A DNA stretch of 47,745 nt from Clostridia bacterium (GTDB lineage Bacteria; Bacillota; Sulfobacillia; RBS10-35; JADGHG01), in the NCBI GenBank assembly GCA_019689585.1, contig JADGHG010000005.1:1-47745 (forward strand), given 5' to 3'. The notes beneath the pieces are model-generated. The model was not told the DNA's origin. It saw only the letters and a list, made by a program, of their open reading frames with translations, and made no database searches. This document shows, in pieces, positions 19,760 through 28,725 of the stretch (its first letter is position 1; every line of letters starts with the position of its first letter). The translations under genes were made by a program, and so were the position numbers.

Positions 19760-20379
19760 TGCACGGGCAAGAGGGGCCGGTCGCGGTCCCCGAGGGCTTG
19801 CGGCCGGGGTCTCTCCCGGAGTCGCGCGTCTTCGGCTTCTGGGTCTTTCTGGCCGGCGAGGCGACGCTCTTCGCCTCGCTCATCGGCACGTTCCTCGCGC
19901 TCCGCGGCCAAACGGCCGGGGGCCCGGGCCCCGAGGAGCTCTTCGACCTGCCGCTCGTCTTCGCCGCGACGGTCGCTCTCCTCACGAGCTCGCTCACGGG
20001 GGCGCTCGCCACGCGGCAGCTCAAGCTCGGCCGGCTCTCGGGGGTCCAGGCGTGGCTCGCCGTGACGATCGTCCTCGGGGAGATCTTCCTCGGCATCCAG
20101 GCCTACGAGTTCTACCACTACATGATGACCGAGGGCTTCGGGCTCGGCACGAGCGCCTACTCGGCCGGCTTCTACACGCTCGTCGGCTTCCACGGCATGC
20201 ACGTCAGCTTCGGCGTGTTCTGGCTCATCGGCCACCTGTTCAACTCGTTCCTGAAGCGAGGCATCTCGGAGGCCGACGCGGCCAAGATCTTCGTCGCGGG
20301 ACTCTACTGGCACTTCGTCGACGTCGTCTGGGTGCTCATCTTCTCCGTCGTCTACCTCATGGGGAAGCTGGGGGTGTAG
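19759..20379 (+). CDS. coxC: cytochrome c oxidase subunit III, copy 1
   Basis: 206 aa from ATG 19759 (TGATG overlap with coxA); VFGFWVFLAGEATLFASLIGTFLAL, GFYTLVGFHGMHVSFGVFWL, LYWHFVDVVWVLIF. Confidence 0.95.
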   Translation: MHGQEGPVAVPEGLRPGSLPESRVFGFWVFLAGEATLFASLIGTFLALRGQTAGGPGPEELFDLPLVFAATVALLTSSLTGALATRQLKLGRLSGVQAWLAVTIVLGEIFLGIQAYEFYHYMMTEGFGLGTSAYSAGFYTLVGFHGMHVSFGVFWLIGHLFNSFLKRGISEADAAKIFVAGLYWHFVDVVWVLIFSVVYLMGKLGV

Positions 20380-20380
20380 C

Positions 20381-20650
20381 ATGGCCGGCGTGGGCGGATA
20401 CGTCGGTTGGACCGTCGTCATGATCGTCCTCACGATCGTGGCCTTCGTTGCCGTGGGCTACGGCCTTCTGCCGGCCCCCTGGCTCGTCGCCCTCCTCCTC
20501 GTCCTCGCCGCGATCCAGGTCGCAGCCCAGGTGCTCCTCTTCATGCACCTCTCGGCGAGCCGCCGCTTCTACGGGCTCGCGTTCGGCGCCGGGCTCGGCT
20601 TCGCCGTCATCTTCGCCGTCGGCCTCATGTACCTCGTCTGGGCCTACTAG
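20381..20650 (+). CDS. cytochrome c oxidase subunit IV-like protein, copy 1
   Basis: 89 aa; 3 TM; AAIQVAAQVLLFMHLSASRRFYGLAFGAGLGFAVIF, typical CyoD/CtaF-like. Confidence 0.85.
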   Translation: MAGVGGYVGWTVVMIVLTIVAFVAVGYGLLPAPWLVALLLVLAAIQVAAQVLLFMHLSASRRFYGLAFGAGLGFAVIFAVGLMYLVWAY

Positions 20651-20701
20651 GAAGCCGGCCTTCCCGCACTCCCTGGCGCGTCGAATCGGAGGTGGCGCGG
20701 G

Positions 20702-21682
20702 TTGGAGTCTGCCGTGGTCGCAGAGCGTCTCACGAAGCGGTACGGCCAGTTCGAGGCCGTGCGCGGGATCGACTTCGAGGTGCGCCGCGGGGAGTGCTTC
20801 GGGTTCCTCGGCCCGAACGGCGCCGGCAAGAGCTCGACGATGCGCATGATCTACGGCCGCACGGGCGTGAGCAGTGGGACCCTCCGGGTCCTCGGCCTCG
20901 ACGTCGCGCGCGAGGTGAGGCGCGTGAAGCGCATGGTCGGCGTCGTACCGCAGGAGTCGAACCTCGACTCGGGCCTCACGACGTTCGAGAACCTGGCGCT
21001 CTTCGCCCGCTACTACGGCATCGGCCGCCAGGACGCCGCCCGGCGCGCCCGGCGCTGGCTCGAGTTCGTCGGGCTCGCGGACGTCGCCCGCGTCCGGGGC
21101 GACGAGCTCTCGGGCGGGATGCAGAGGCGGGCCGTGATCGCGCGGGCGCTCCTGCACGACCCCGGCCTCGTCGTCCTCGACGAGCCGACGACGGGCCTCG
21201 ACCCGGCCGCCCGCCACGCCATCTGGCAGAAGCTCGCGGAGCTCAAGGCCCAAGGCGTGACGCTCGTGCTCACGACCCACTACATGGACGAGGCGCAACG
21301 GCTCTGCGACCGGCTCGTCGTCATGGACTACGGCCGCATCCTGGCCGAAGGCCGGCCCGACGAGCTCCGTGCGCAGCTCGTCGGGGACCTCGCCGTCGAG
21401 GTGCCGTCCGCCTGGTTCGAGGCCCACCTCGGCGCGGGCGACGGGCGCGTGACGCCGCTTCTGCGCCGGAGGCTCCGGCTCGGCGCGACGCTCTTCCTCT
21501 ACCCGCAGGAGGGGCTCGCCTCGCGGCTCGTCGAGGTCCTGAACGGGCTGCCGGCGGCGCCGCGGTTCCTCGCGCGCCCGACGAACCTCGAGGACGTCTT
21601 CCTCGTCCTCACGGGGAGGGAGCTCGCGGCCGAAGGCCCCGCCGAGGGGCTGCGCACGGCCCGGTCGTCCGATGGGGGCTAA
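20702..21682 (+). CDS. ABC transporter ATP-binding protein (NodI/DrrA-like)
   Basis: 326 aa; LGPNGAGKSST, ELSGGMQRRAVIARALLHDPGLVVLDEPTTGLDPAARH, VLTTHYMDEAQRLCDR. Confidence 0.92.
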   Translation: MESAVVAERLTKRYGQFEAVRGIDFEVRRGECFGFLGPNGAGKSSTMRMIYGRTGVSSGTLRVLGLDVAREVRRVKRMVGVVPQESNLDSGLTTFENLALFARYYGIGRQDAARRARRWLEFVGLADVARVRGDELSGGMQRRAVIARALLHDPGLVVLDEPTTGLDPAARHAIWQKLAELKAQGVTLVLTTHYMDEAQRLCDRLVVMDYGRILAEGRPDELRAQLVGDLAVEVPSAWFEAHLGAGDGRVTPLLRRRLRLGATLFLYPQEGLASRLVEVLNGLPAAPRFLARPTNLEDVFLVLTGRELAAEGPAEGLRTARSSDGG

Positions 21683-22466
21683 GCTCGGCAGCCTTCCGCT
21701 CCCCAGCTTCGCCTGGCAGGCCTGGCGCGTCTGGGAGCGGAACGCGATCGAATGGTCGAAGATCTATCGGACGAGCGTGCTCCTCAACTTCGGGGAGCCG
21801 TTCATGAACCTCCTCGCGCTCGGCTTCGGGCTCGGCACCTACGTGACGAAGCTCGGCGACGTCCCCTTCGCCGAGTTCATCGGCCCGGGCCTCCTCGCCA
21901 GCACCGTGATGATGAGCGTCGCCTTCGACATGAGCTTCTCGGGCTTCAACCGGCTCCACCGCGACCGGACGTACGACGCGATGGTGACCGGCCCCTTGAA
22001 CGTTCCGGCGATCGTCGGCGGCGAGATCCTCTGGGAGGCGACGCGCGGCCTCCTCTACGCGGCCACGTTCCTCCTGGTGCTCCTCGCGCTCGGCCTTCTG
22101 CGCTCGTGGCTCGCCGTCTTCATCCTGCCGCTCGCCGTCCCGCTCGCCGTCGTCTTCGCGGCGCCCTCGATCGTGGTGGCGGCCTATGCGCGCATCGAGG
22201 ACCACATCTTCTACTACTCGACGCTCGTCATCACGCCGATGTTCATGTTCTCGGGCATCTTCTTCCCGGTCGACCGGCTGCCCGCCCTCGCGCGGGACGT
22301 CATCTGGTTCGCCCCGCTCTACCACGCCGTGAACCTCATGCGGGCGCTTTCGCTCGGCCGGATGTACCCCGGCTTCTGGAACGACCTCCTCTGGCTCGTC
22401 GTCGCGGCGGCCGTCCTACTGCCCTGGCCCGTCCTCGTCCTGCGGCGCGTCCTCGACGCCGACTAG
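21672..22466 (+). CDS. ABC-2 type transporter permease (NodJ-like)
   Basis: 264 aa; FGLGTYVTKLGDVPFAEFIGPGLLASTVMMSVAFDMSF; 6 TM; overlaps the ATPase gene by 11 nt. Confidence 0.88.
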   Translation: MGAKLGSLPLPSFAWQAWRVWERNAIEWSKIYRTSVLLNFGEPFMNLLALGFGLGTYVTKLGDVPFAEFIGPGLLASTVMMSVAFDMSFSGFNRLHRDRTYDAMVTGPLNVPAIVGGEILWEATRGLLYAATFLLVLLALGLLRSWLAVFILPLAVPLAVVFAAPSIVVAAYARIEDHIFYYSTLVITPMFMFSGIFFPVDRLPALARDVIWFAPLYHAVNLMRALSLGRMYPGFWNDLLWLVVAAAVLLPWPVLVLRRVLDAD

Positions 22467-22481
22467 GCGGGCGCAGGCCCG

Positions 22482-24035
22482 TCACATCCGCTCCGAGATC
22501 GCCTTCGCCTGGAGGAAGAGGAGCAGGTAGTCGGGCCCGCCCGTCTTGGAATCGGTCCCCGACATGTTGAAGCCGCCGAAGGGGTGGACCCCGACGAGCG
22601 CGGCCGTGCACTTCCGGTTCAGGTACAGGTTCCCGACGTGGAACGTCTCGCGCGCCCGCTCGAGATGCTCCGTCGAGCGCGAGTAGAGCGAGCCGGTGAG
22701 CCCGTACTGGGTGCCGTTGAAGATGGCCTCGGCCTCGTCGAAGTCCTTCGCGCGGATGAAGGCCAGGACCGGTCCGAAGATCTCCTCCTGGGCGATGCGG
22801 GCCGTCGGCGCGACGTCCGCGAAGATCGTCGGCTGGATGAAGTAGCCGCCCTCGGGGCCCTTCGCCCCGCCGGCGACCAGGCGACCCTCGCGCCGGCCGA
22901 CCTCGATGTAGTCGAGGATCTTCCGGTAGGCGGCCTCGTCGATCACGGGGCCCACGTCGACGGCCAGGTCCGTCGCCGGGCCGAGCACAAGCCGCCGGGT
23001 CCGCTCCACCACACGCTCGAGCACGGCGTCGTAGGCTGCGCCCACGCCGATGACGCGGCTCGCCGCCGAACACTTCTGGCCCTGGAAGCCGAAGGCCGCC
23101 TGGACGATGCCGTTCGCCGCCTCGTCGTAGTCGGCGCCTTCGTCGACCACGATCGCATCCTTGCCGCCCATCTCGGCGACGACCCGCTTGAGCCAGATCT
23201 GGCCGGGCTGGACCTTCGCCGCCCGCTCGTAGATGCGGACGCCGACGTCGCGCGAACCGGTAAAGGAGATGAAGCGGGTCTTAGGGTGGTCGACCATGTG
23301 GTCGCCGATCTCGGAGCCGCTTCCCGGCACGAAGTTCAGGACGCCCGGCGGCAGGCCCGCCTCCTCGAAGATCTCGACGAGGCGGTAGGCGATCGCCGGC
23401 GTCGTGGAAGCCGGCTTGAGGAGCACGGCGTTGCCCGTCACGATCGCGGCTGAGGTCATGCCGGTGACGATCGCGAGCGGGAAGTTCCAGGGCGGGATGA
23501 TCGCCCCCACGCCGAGCGGGATGTAGCGAAGCTCGTTGTCCTCGTCGGGGATGCGCGTCACGGCGCCGCCGGCCGCGAGCCGGTACATGTCGCGGGCGTA
23601 GTACTCGAGGAAGTCGATCGCCTCGGCCACGTCGGCGTCGGCCTCCACGACCGTCTTGCCGGCCTCGAACTGCTCGAGCGCCACGAGCTCGAGCCGCCGT
23701 CGCCGCATGATGGCGGCCGCGCGGTGCAGAAGCCGCGCCCTCGCCTCGGGCGCGACGCGCGACCAGCTGCGGAAGGCGTTCCAGGCCACCTCCATGGCGC
23801 GATCGACGTCGGCCGCCGTCGCCTGGGCCGCCCGGGCCACGACCCGGCGCGTGTCCGACGGGTCGAGGGAGTCCTTCGTGCGCGCCGTCGCGATCCGCTC
23901 GCCGCCGATGACGAGCGGGATCTCCTCCGGGAACCGGCCGGCGACGAGCGCCTGGGCCTTGCGGATCGCCTCGCGCTCGCTCTCGTCCCTGTACTGCCGG
24001 ACCGGTTCGTTCCGGAACGGCTCCTTCATCGCCAT
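22482..24035 (-). CDS. rocA: L-glutamate gamma-semialdehyde (1-pyrroline-5-carboxylate) dehydrogenase
   Basis: 517 aa; [83 protein letters not shown]. Confidence 0.92.
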   Translation of the reverse strand: MAMKEPFRNEPVRQYRDESEREAIRKAQALVAGRFPEEIPLVIGGERIATARTKDSLDPSDTRRVVARAAQATAADVDRAMEVAWNAFRSWSRVAPEARARLLHRAAAIMRRRRLELVALEQFEAGKTVVEADADVAEAIDFLEYYARDMYRLAAGGAVTRIPDEDNELRYIPLGVGAIIPPWNFPLAIVTGMTSAAIVTGNAVLLKPASTTPAIAYRLVEIFEEAGLPPGVLNFVPGSGSEIGDHMVDHPKTRFISFTGSRDVGVRIYERAAKVQPGQIWLKRVVAEMGGKDAIVVDEGADYDEAANGIVQAAFGFQGQKCSAASRVIGVGAAYDAVLERVVERTRRLVLGPATDLAVDVGPVIDEAAYRKILDYIEVGRREGRLVAGGAKGPEGGYFIQPTIFADVAPTARIAQEEIFGPVLAFIRAKDFDEAEAIFNGTQYGLTGSLYSRSTEHLERARETFHVGNLYLNRKCTAALVGVHPFGGFNMSGTDSKTGGPDYLLLFLQAKAISERM

Positions 24036-24054
24036 TCCCCCTCCGCCGCCCCCC

Positions 24055-24060
24055 AGTATG
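24055..24060 (-). promoter_or_regulatory. -10 CATACT (TGG-CATACT) upstream of P5C dehydrogenase
   Basis: 19 nt from start 24035, with a GGAGGGGG SD between. Confidence 0.4.
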
Positions 24061-24127
24061 CCAGAAGGCTCGCAGACCGCGGCTCGTCCGCGCGACGCCG
24101 CGTACCAGGAGGTCGCCCACCCGGTGC

Positions 24128-24133
24128 TAGAAT
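24128..24133 (+). promoter_or_regulatory. extended -10 TGC-TAGAAT upstream of ctaB
   Basis: TGnTAGAAT at 24125-24133; 9 nt to ATG 24143. Confidence 0.5.
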
Positions 24134-24142
24134 GTGTCGTAC

Positions 24143-25042
24143 ATGGACAGCCAGCCGGAGCCCGTCCCCGCCGGCCCGCCTCTGCGGGCGGCCGTTCAGC
24201 GCGCCGCCGACTATTACTCGTTGACGAAACCGGGCATCGTCTTCCTCATGCTCATCGCGACCCTCGCGACGATGATGGCGGCCGCGGGCGGCCGCGTGCC
24301 CCTCGACCTCACGCTCGTCACGCTTTTGGGCACGGCGCTCGCGGCCGGGGGCGCGAACGCCGTCAACTGCTTCGTCGACCGCGACATCGACCGGCTCATG
24401 TCCCGCACCCGCTCGCGGCCCTTGCCGGCAGGGCGCGTGCGGCCGGCCGAGGCGCTCGCCTTCGGCATCTTTTGCCTCGTCGCGTCCTTCGCCGTCCTCT
24501 GGGTCGGGGTCAACCCGCTCGCCGCGGCCGCGGCTCTCGGGGGCGCCGCCTTCTACGTGTTCGTCTACACGCTCTGGCTCAAGCGGCGCTCCCCCCAGAA
24601 CATCGTGATCGGCGGCGCGTCCGGCGCCGTGCCGCCCCTCATCGGCTGGGCCGCCGCGACGGGCCACATCTCGCTCGCGGCCGTCGCGCTCTTCGCCGTC
24701 ATCTTCCTCTGGACGCCGCCTCACTTCTGGGCCCTCGCGCTCTACAAAGGCGACGACTACCGGCGGGCCGGCGTCCCGATGATGCCGATCGTGGCAGGCG
24801 AGGCGGCGACGAAGCGCCAGATCGTCTGGTACACGGCCTTCATGGTGGCCGCCGCGCTCGCCGCCTACCTCCTCGGCGTGGGCGGCTACGTCTACCTGGC
24901 GGGGAGCCTGGCCCTCGGCGTCGGCTACATCGCGCTCACCCTGCGAGCCTTGCGCGACGACTCGGAGAGCATGGCGCGGCGCCTCTTCAGCTACTCGATC
25001 CTCTACCTCACGCTGCTCTTCGCGCTCCTCGCCTTCGGGTGA
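24143..25042 (+). CDS. ctaB: protoheme IX farnesyltransferase (heme O synthase)
   Basis: ANAVNCFVDRDIDRLMSRTRSRPLPAGRV; NIVIGGASGAVPPLIGWAAATG; LWTPPHFWALALYKGDDYRRAGVPMMPIVAGEAATKRQI. The track's GTG start at 24134 directly abuts the -10, so 24143 is preferred. Confidence 0.95.
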   Translation: MDSQPEPVPAGPPLRAAVQRAADYYSLTKPGIVFLMLIATLATMMAAAGGRVPLDLTLVTLLGTALAAGGANAVNCFVDRDIDRLMSRTRSRPLPAGRVRPAEALAFGIFCLVASFAVLWVGVNPLAAAAALGGAAFYVFVYTLWLKRRSPQNIVIGGASGAVPPLIGWAAATGHISLAAVALFAVIFLWTPPHFWALALYKGDDYRRAGVPMMPIVAGEAATKRQIVWYTAFMVAAALAAYLLGVGGYVYLAGSLALGVGYIALTLRALRDDSESMARRLFSYSILYLTLLFALLAFG

Positions 25043-25112
25043 CGGCGGCGCGCCCGGCCTTGGACTCGCCGCGCCGGGCCGGTATCCTTCTGCGGGGAGG
25101 CGTCCTCGCGCG

Positions 25113-25553
25113 ATGTGGCAGGAACTTCTGGCGGCCGTCGGCGGGCTCTTGCTCGTCCTGCTCCCGGTCCTCCAAGGGTATGCGAATCAGACGCTGCTCC
25201 TCCTCCTGAACCTCGCGATCGCCGTGCACGTCCTCTACCTCTCGCTCTCGGCCTTCGCCATCAGCCGCATCGAGAGCCGCACCTGGCGACGCTACCCCGG
25301 CCGGCGCTGGCTCATGGTCGTGGCTGCGCTGGTCGCGGCGCCGGCCGTGGCACTGCCGCCGCTCCTCGGCCTCGGCACCGACCTTGTCGCCTCGCGCAAC
25401 AACCTCTTCTGCGGTGCGCTCATCTTCTTCTGCTCGCTCTGGGCCGCGCTTCTGCCGCCGCCCGCCCGCGGCGAGGCGGAGGAGGCCGCCGAAGAGGCGC
25501 CTTCGCGCCGCCGGAGCCCGCGCGCCGGCGCCGAGCTCACGGCCGGGGCCTAG
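25113..25553 (+). CDS. uncharacterised 4-TM membrane protein (cox-linked family, copy 1)
   Basis: 146 aa MWQELLAAVGGLLLVLLPVLQG...NLAIAVHVLYLSLSAFAISR...; alignable over its length with 25550..25927. Confidence 0.7.
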   Translation: MWQELLAAVGGLLLVLLPVLQGYANQTLLLLLNLAIAVHVLYLSLSAFAISRIESRTWRRYPGRRWLMVVAALVAAPAVALPPLLGLGTDLVASRNNLFCGALIFFCSLWAALLPPPARGEAEEAAEEAPSRRRSPRAGAELTAGA

Positions 25554-25927
25554 CCCTCCTCGGCCGGGCCCGCCTCCCGCCACGCGTCGAGGGCGGCCCA
25601 GAGCGCGAAGAAGAACGCGGCCCCGCCGAAGGCGAGGTTGTCCCGCGCAGCCGTCACGTCGCCGCCCTGCCCGAGGAGGGCGGGCGCCACCACGGCCATG
25701 CCGGCGAAGGCGGCCGCGGCGAGGAGGAGCCAGCCTCGCTCCGGGTGGTCCCGGCCCGAACGCCGGTCGGCCCGGTGGATGCCCCAGGCGGCGAGCGAGA
25801 GGTACGCGACGTGGAGCGCCAGGCCGAGGTTGACGAGGTAGAGGACCCCCGCCGAAAGGAAGCCGTTCCAGAAGGCAGCCGTGCCGAGGAGCGCGGCCCC
25901 TGCGGCCGCCGCCAGCTCGAGCCACAC
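25550..25927 (-). CDS. uncharacterised 4-TM membrane protein (cox-linked family, copy 2)
   Basis: 125 aa MWLELAAAAGAALLGTAAFWNG...NLGLALHVAYLSLAAWGIHR...; last gene of the cox2 operon, 1 nt after the subunit IV stop; paralog of 25113..25553. Confidence 0.75.
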   Translation of the reverse strand: MWLELAAAAGAALLGTAAFWNGFLSAGVLYLVNLGLALHVAYLSLAAWGIHRADRRSGRDHPERGWLLLAAAAFAGMAVVAPALLGQGGDVTAARDNLAFGGAAFFFALWAALDAWREAGPAEEG

Positions 25928-25928
25928 G

Positions 25929-26261
25929 CTAGCGCACCACCCACACGAGGTACCAGATCGCCAGCACCCAGATCACGGCGAAGTGCGCCCCCATCCCGAA
26001 GTAGACGAGGTACCAACGGCTCGTCCGGCCGAGGTGCATGAAGAGGGTGAGCTGAAGGACGACCTGCCATGCGCCGAGGAGAAGGAGCGACCAGCCGACG
26101 TACGCTCTCGGGAGGAGCCTGAGGCCGACCAGCGCGAAGGCCAGGACGGTCCACGCAACCATGAGGAGCCACGCGAAGAGGAAGGCGCGCCAGGGCGCGC
26201 GCCGAGGGCGGATCTGCGCGCGGCCCTCCGCAGTGAGCCCCTCGTCCGCCTCGGACCTCAA
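25929..26261 (-). CDS. cytochrome c oxidase subunit IV-like protein, copy 2
   Basis: 110 aa from TTG 26261 (TTGA overlap with coxC2); GAWQVVLQLTLFMHLGRTSRWYLVYFGMGAHFAVIWVLAIWYLVW. ORF track gives 26312. Confidence 0.82.
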   Translation of the reverse strand: MRSEADEGLTAEGRAQIRPRRAPWRAFLFAWLLMVAWTVLAFALVGLRLLPRAYVGWSLLLLGAWQVVLQLTLFMHLGRTSRWYLVYFGMGAHFAVIWVLAIWYLVWVVR

Positions 26262-26899
26262 CCCGCCCCCGCCACCCCGAGGAGGTAGACGGCCGAGAAG
26301 ATGACGACCCACACGACGTCGACGAAGTGCCAGTAGAGGCCCGCCACGAAGAGGCGCGCCGCCTCCTCGCGCGCGATCCCCTCGAGGAGGATCGACTGGA
26401 AGAGCGCGGCGAGGAGCCAGAAGACGCCGAAGGTGACGTGAAGGCCGTGGAAGCCGACGAGCGTGTAAAAGGCGCTTGCGAAGGCGCTCGTCGAGAAGCC
26501 GAAGCCGGCGTGGGCGGCGTAGCTCCAGAACTCGTACGCCTGGATGGCGAGGAACGCCTCCCCGAGGGCGGCCGTGGCGGCGAGCCAGAGCTGCATGGCG
26601 CGGAGCCGGCCTTCGCGCGCCGCCAGCACGGCGAAGGCGCAGGTGAGGCTCGAGGTGAGGAGCGCGACCGTGGCGACTCCCACGAGGGGGAGGTCGAAGA
26701 GCTCGCGCGGCCCGGGCCCCCCGGCCGTCCGCCGGGAGAGGGCGAGGAAAGTCCCGATGAGCGAGGCGAAGAGCGAGGCCTCGCCGGCCAGGAAGACCCA
26801 GAAACCGAAGACGCGGTTCTCGTCCGCGGACCCGCGCGGAAGCCCTTCGGGGACGGAGGCCGGGGAGCGGCCGGGGACGGCGTAGGCCGGCTCGCTCAC
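26258..26899 (-). CDS. coxC: cytochrome c oxidase subunit III, copy 2
   Basis: 213 aa from GTG 26899; ENRVFGFWVFLAGEASLFASLIGTFLAL, ASAFYTLVGFHGLHVTFGVFWLLAALF, LYWHFVDVVWVVIF. Confidence 0.94.
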   Translation of the reverse strand: MSEPAYAVPGRSPASVPEGLPRGSADENRVFGFWVFLAGEASLFASLIGTFLALSRRTAGGPGPRELFDLPLVGVATVALLTSSLTCAFAVLAAREGRLRAMQLWLAATAALGEAFLAIQAYEFWSYAAHAGFGFSTSAFASAFYTLVGFHGLHVTFGVFWLLAALFQSILLEGIAREEAARLFVAGLYWHFVDVVWVVIFSAVYLLGVAGAG

Positions 26900-28725
26900 G
26901 CGCGGACCTCCTCCGCCGGCCGCACGACCACGCCCGGCGCCCGTCCGAACATCCCCCGGTAGAGGCCGAAGGCGACGAGCGCCGCGCCCGGCGCGCCGAG
27001 CCACGGCTTCCCGTAGATGAGGCCGAAGGAGGCGGACGCCGCCCCGAGCGCGATGAGAAACGGCAGCGCCGAGGGCGGCGGGAGGTGGATCTCCTCGGGC
27101 GCCGGGGCCGACCCGGTCTCCCGCTCCGACGCCTTCTTCTTCATGGCCCAGAAGGCGTCGCGGCTCGTCACGAGGGGGATGCGCGCAAAGCCATACTCCG
27201 GCACCGGTGTCGGCAGCGACCACTCGAGCGTGCGCGCGTCCCAGGGGTCGGCCGGCGCCCGCTCGCCCCGCACGAGGGCGGCGACCGTGTTGCCGAGAAG
27301 CACGAGGAACCCGGCCGTGAGGACGAAGACGCCCGCCGTGGAGACGAGGTTCAGCGTGGTGAGCCCCCAGTCGTCGGGGTAGGTGTAGACGCGGCGCGGC
27401 ATGCCGAAGAGGCCGAGGAAGTGCTGGGGGAAGAAGGTGACGTTGAAGCCCGTGAACACGAGCCAGAACGAGAGCTTGCCGAGCCGCTCGTCGAGCATCC
27501 GCCCCCAGATCTTCGGGAACCAGTAGTGGTACGCGGAGAGGAGCGCGAAGAGCGAGCCGCCCACCATCGTGTAGTGGAAGTGGGCGACGACGAAGTACGT
27601 CATGTTGTACTGGTAGTCGGCCGGCGCCATCGCCACCATCACCCCGGTGACGCCGCCCAGCACGAAGATCGGGATGAAGCCGACGGCGTAGAGCATGGCC
27701 GTCGTGAAGCGGATGCGTCCGCCCCACATCGTCGCGAGCCAGTTGAAGATCTTGATGCCCGTCGGGATCGCGATCATCATCGTCGTCACGCTGAAGACGC
27801 CGTTCACGACGGGGCCCATGCCGGCCGTGAACATGTGGTGGCTCCAGACGACGAAGGAGAGGAACGCGATCGCCGCGAGCGCCAGCACCATGCTGTCGTA
27901 CCCGAAGAGCGACTTGCGCGAGAAGGTCGCGACGACCTCGGACACGATGCCGAACGCCGGAAGGATGAGGATGTAGACCTCCGGGTGGCCGAAGATCCAG
28001 AAGAGGTGCTGCCAGATGAGGACGTTGCCCCCGAGCGAGACGTTGAAGAAGTTCGCGTCGAGGAAGCGGTCGAAGGTGAGGAGGAAGAGGTCGGCCGCAA
28101 GGGGCGGGAAGGCGAAGACGATCATGGTCGAGGTGATGAGCGCGGCCCAGGTGAAGAGCGGCATGCGCCGCAGCGTCATCCCCGGCGCGCGGCCGTTCAG
28201 GATCGTCACGACGAAGTTGACGCCGGTGATGAGCGTGCCGACGCCCGAGATCTGTCCGCCCAGCGCGTAGAAGTCGGGTCCGAGCCCGGGCGTGTAGGCG
28301 GGCAGGGTGAGGGGTGCGTACGCGAACCAGCCGTCGTTCGGGTACTGGCCCGCGACGATGCTCCAGTTGAAGACGACGGCGCCCGCCAGGAAGAGCCAGA
28401 AGCTCAAGGCGTTCAGAAACGGGAAGGCGAGGTCGCGCGCGCCGATCTGCAGCGGCACGACGTAGTTCACGAAGCCCAGGAAGAGCGGCATGATCGCGAA
28501 GAGGATCATGTTGAAGCCGTGGAGCGTGACGACGCCGTTGTAGGTGTCGCCGACGATGAGCCGCGAGCCGGGGTGCATGAGCTGGAGCCGGATGAGGAAC
28601 GCCTCGACGCCGCCCACCGCGAAGAAGAAGGCGGCCGAGACGAGGTAGAGGATCCCGATCCGCTTGTGGTCGACCGTCGTGAGCCAGGGACGGAGCCAGC
28701 GCCAGAAGGCTTGGGCGGTCCTCAT
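26896..28725 (-). CDS. coxA: cytochrome c oxidase subunit I, copy 2
   Basis: 609 aa from ATG 28725; IWQHLFWIFGHPEVYILILPAFGIVSEVVATF, VWSHHMFTAGMGPVV, VVAHFHYTMVGG. Confidence 0.96.
   Translation of the reverse strand: MRTAQAFWRWLRPWLTTVDHKRIGILYLVSAAFFFAVGGVEAFLIRLQLMHPGSRLIVGDTYNGVVTLHGFNMILFAIMPLFLGFVNYVVPLQIGARDLAFPFLNALSFWLFLAGAVVFNWSIVAGQYPNDGWFAYAPLTLPAYTPGLGPDFYALGGQISGVGTLITGVNFVVTILNGRAPGMTLRRMPLFTWAALITSTMIVFAFPPLAADLFLLTFDRFLDANFFNVSLGGNVLIWQHLFWIFGHPEVYILILPAFGIVSEVVATFSRKSLFGYDSMVLALAAIAFLSFVVWSHHMFTAGMGPVVNGVFSVTTMMIAIPTGIKIFNWLATMWGGRIRFTTAMLYAVGFIPIFVLGGVTGVMVAMAPADYQYNMTYFVVAHFHYTMVGGSLFALLSAYHYWFPKIWGRMLDERLGKLSFWLVFTGFNVTFFPQHFLGLFGMPRRVYTYPDDWGLTTLNLVSTAGVFVLTAGFLVLLGNTVAALVRGERAPADPWDARTLEWSLPTPVPEYGFARIPLVTSRDAFWAMKKKASERETGSAPAPEEIHLPPPSALPFLIALGAASASFGLIYGKPWLGAPGAALVAFGLYRGMFGRAPGVVVRPAEEVRA

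Noticed and set aside
22468-22481. CGGGC-GCAG-GCCCG hairpin between the ABC permease and P5CDH as a terminator
   Set aside because: Only a 5-bp stem with no T-tract; such hairpins are expected by chance at this GC content.
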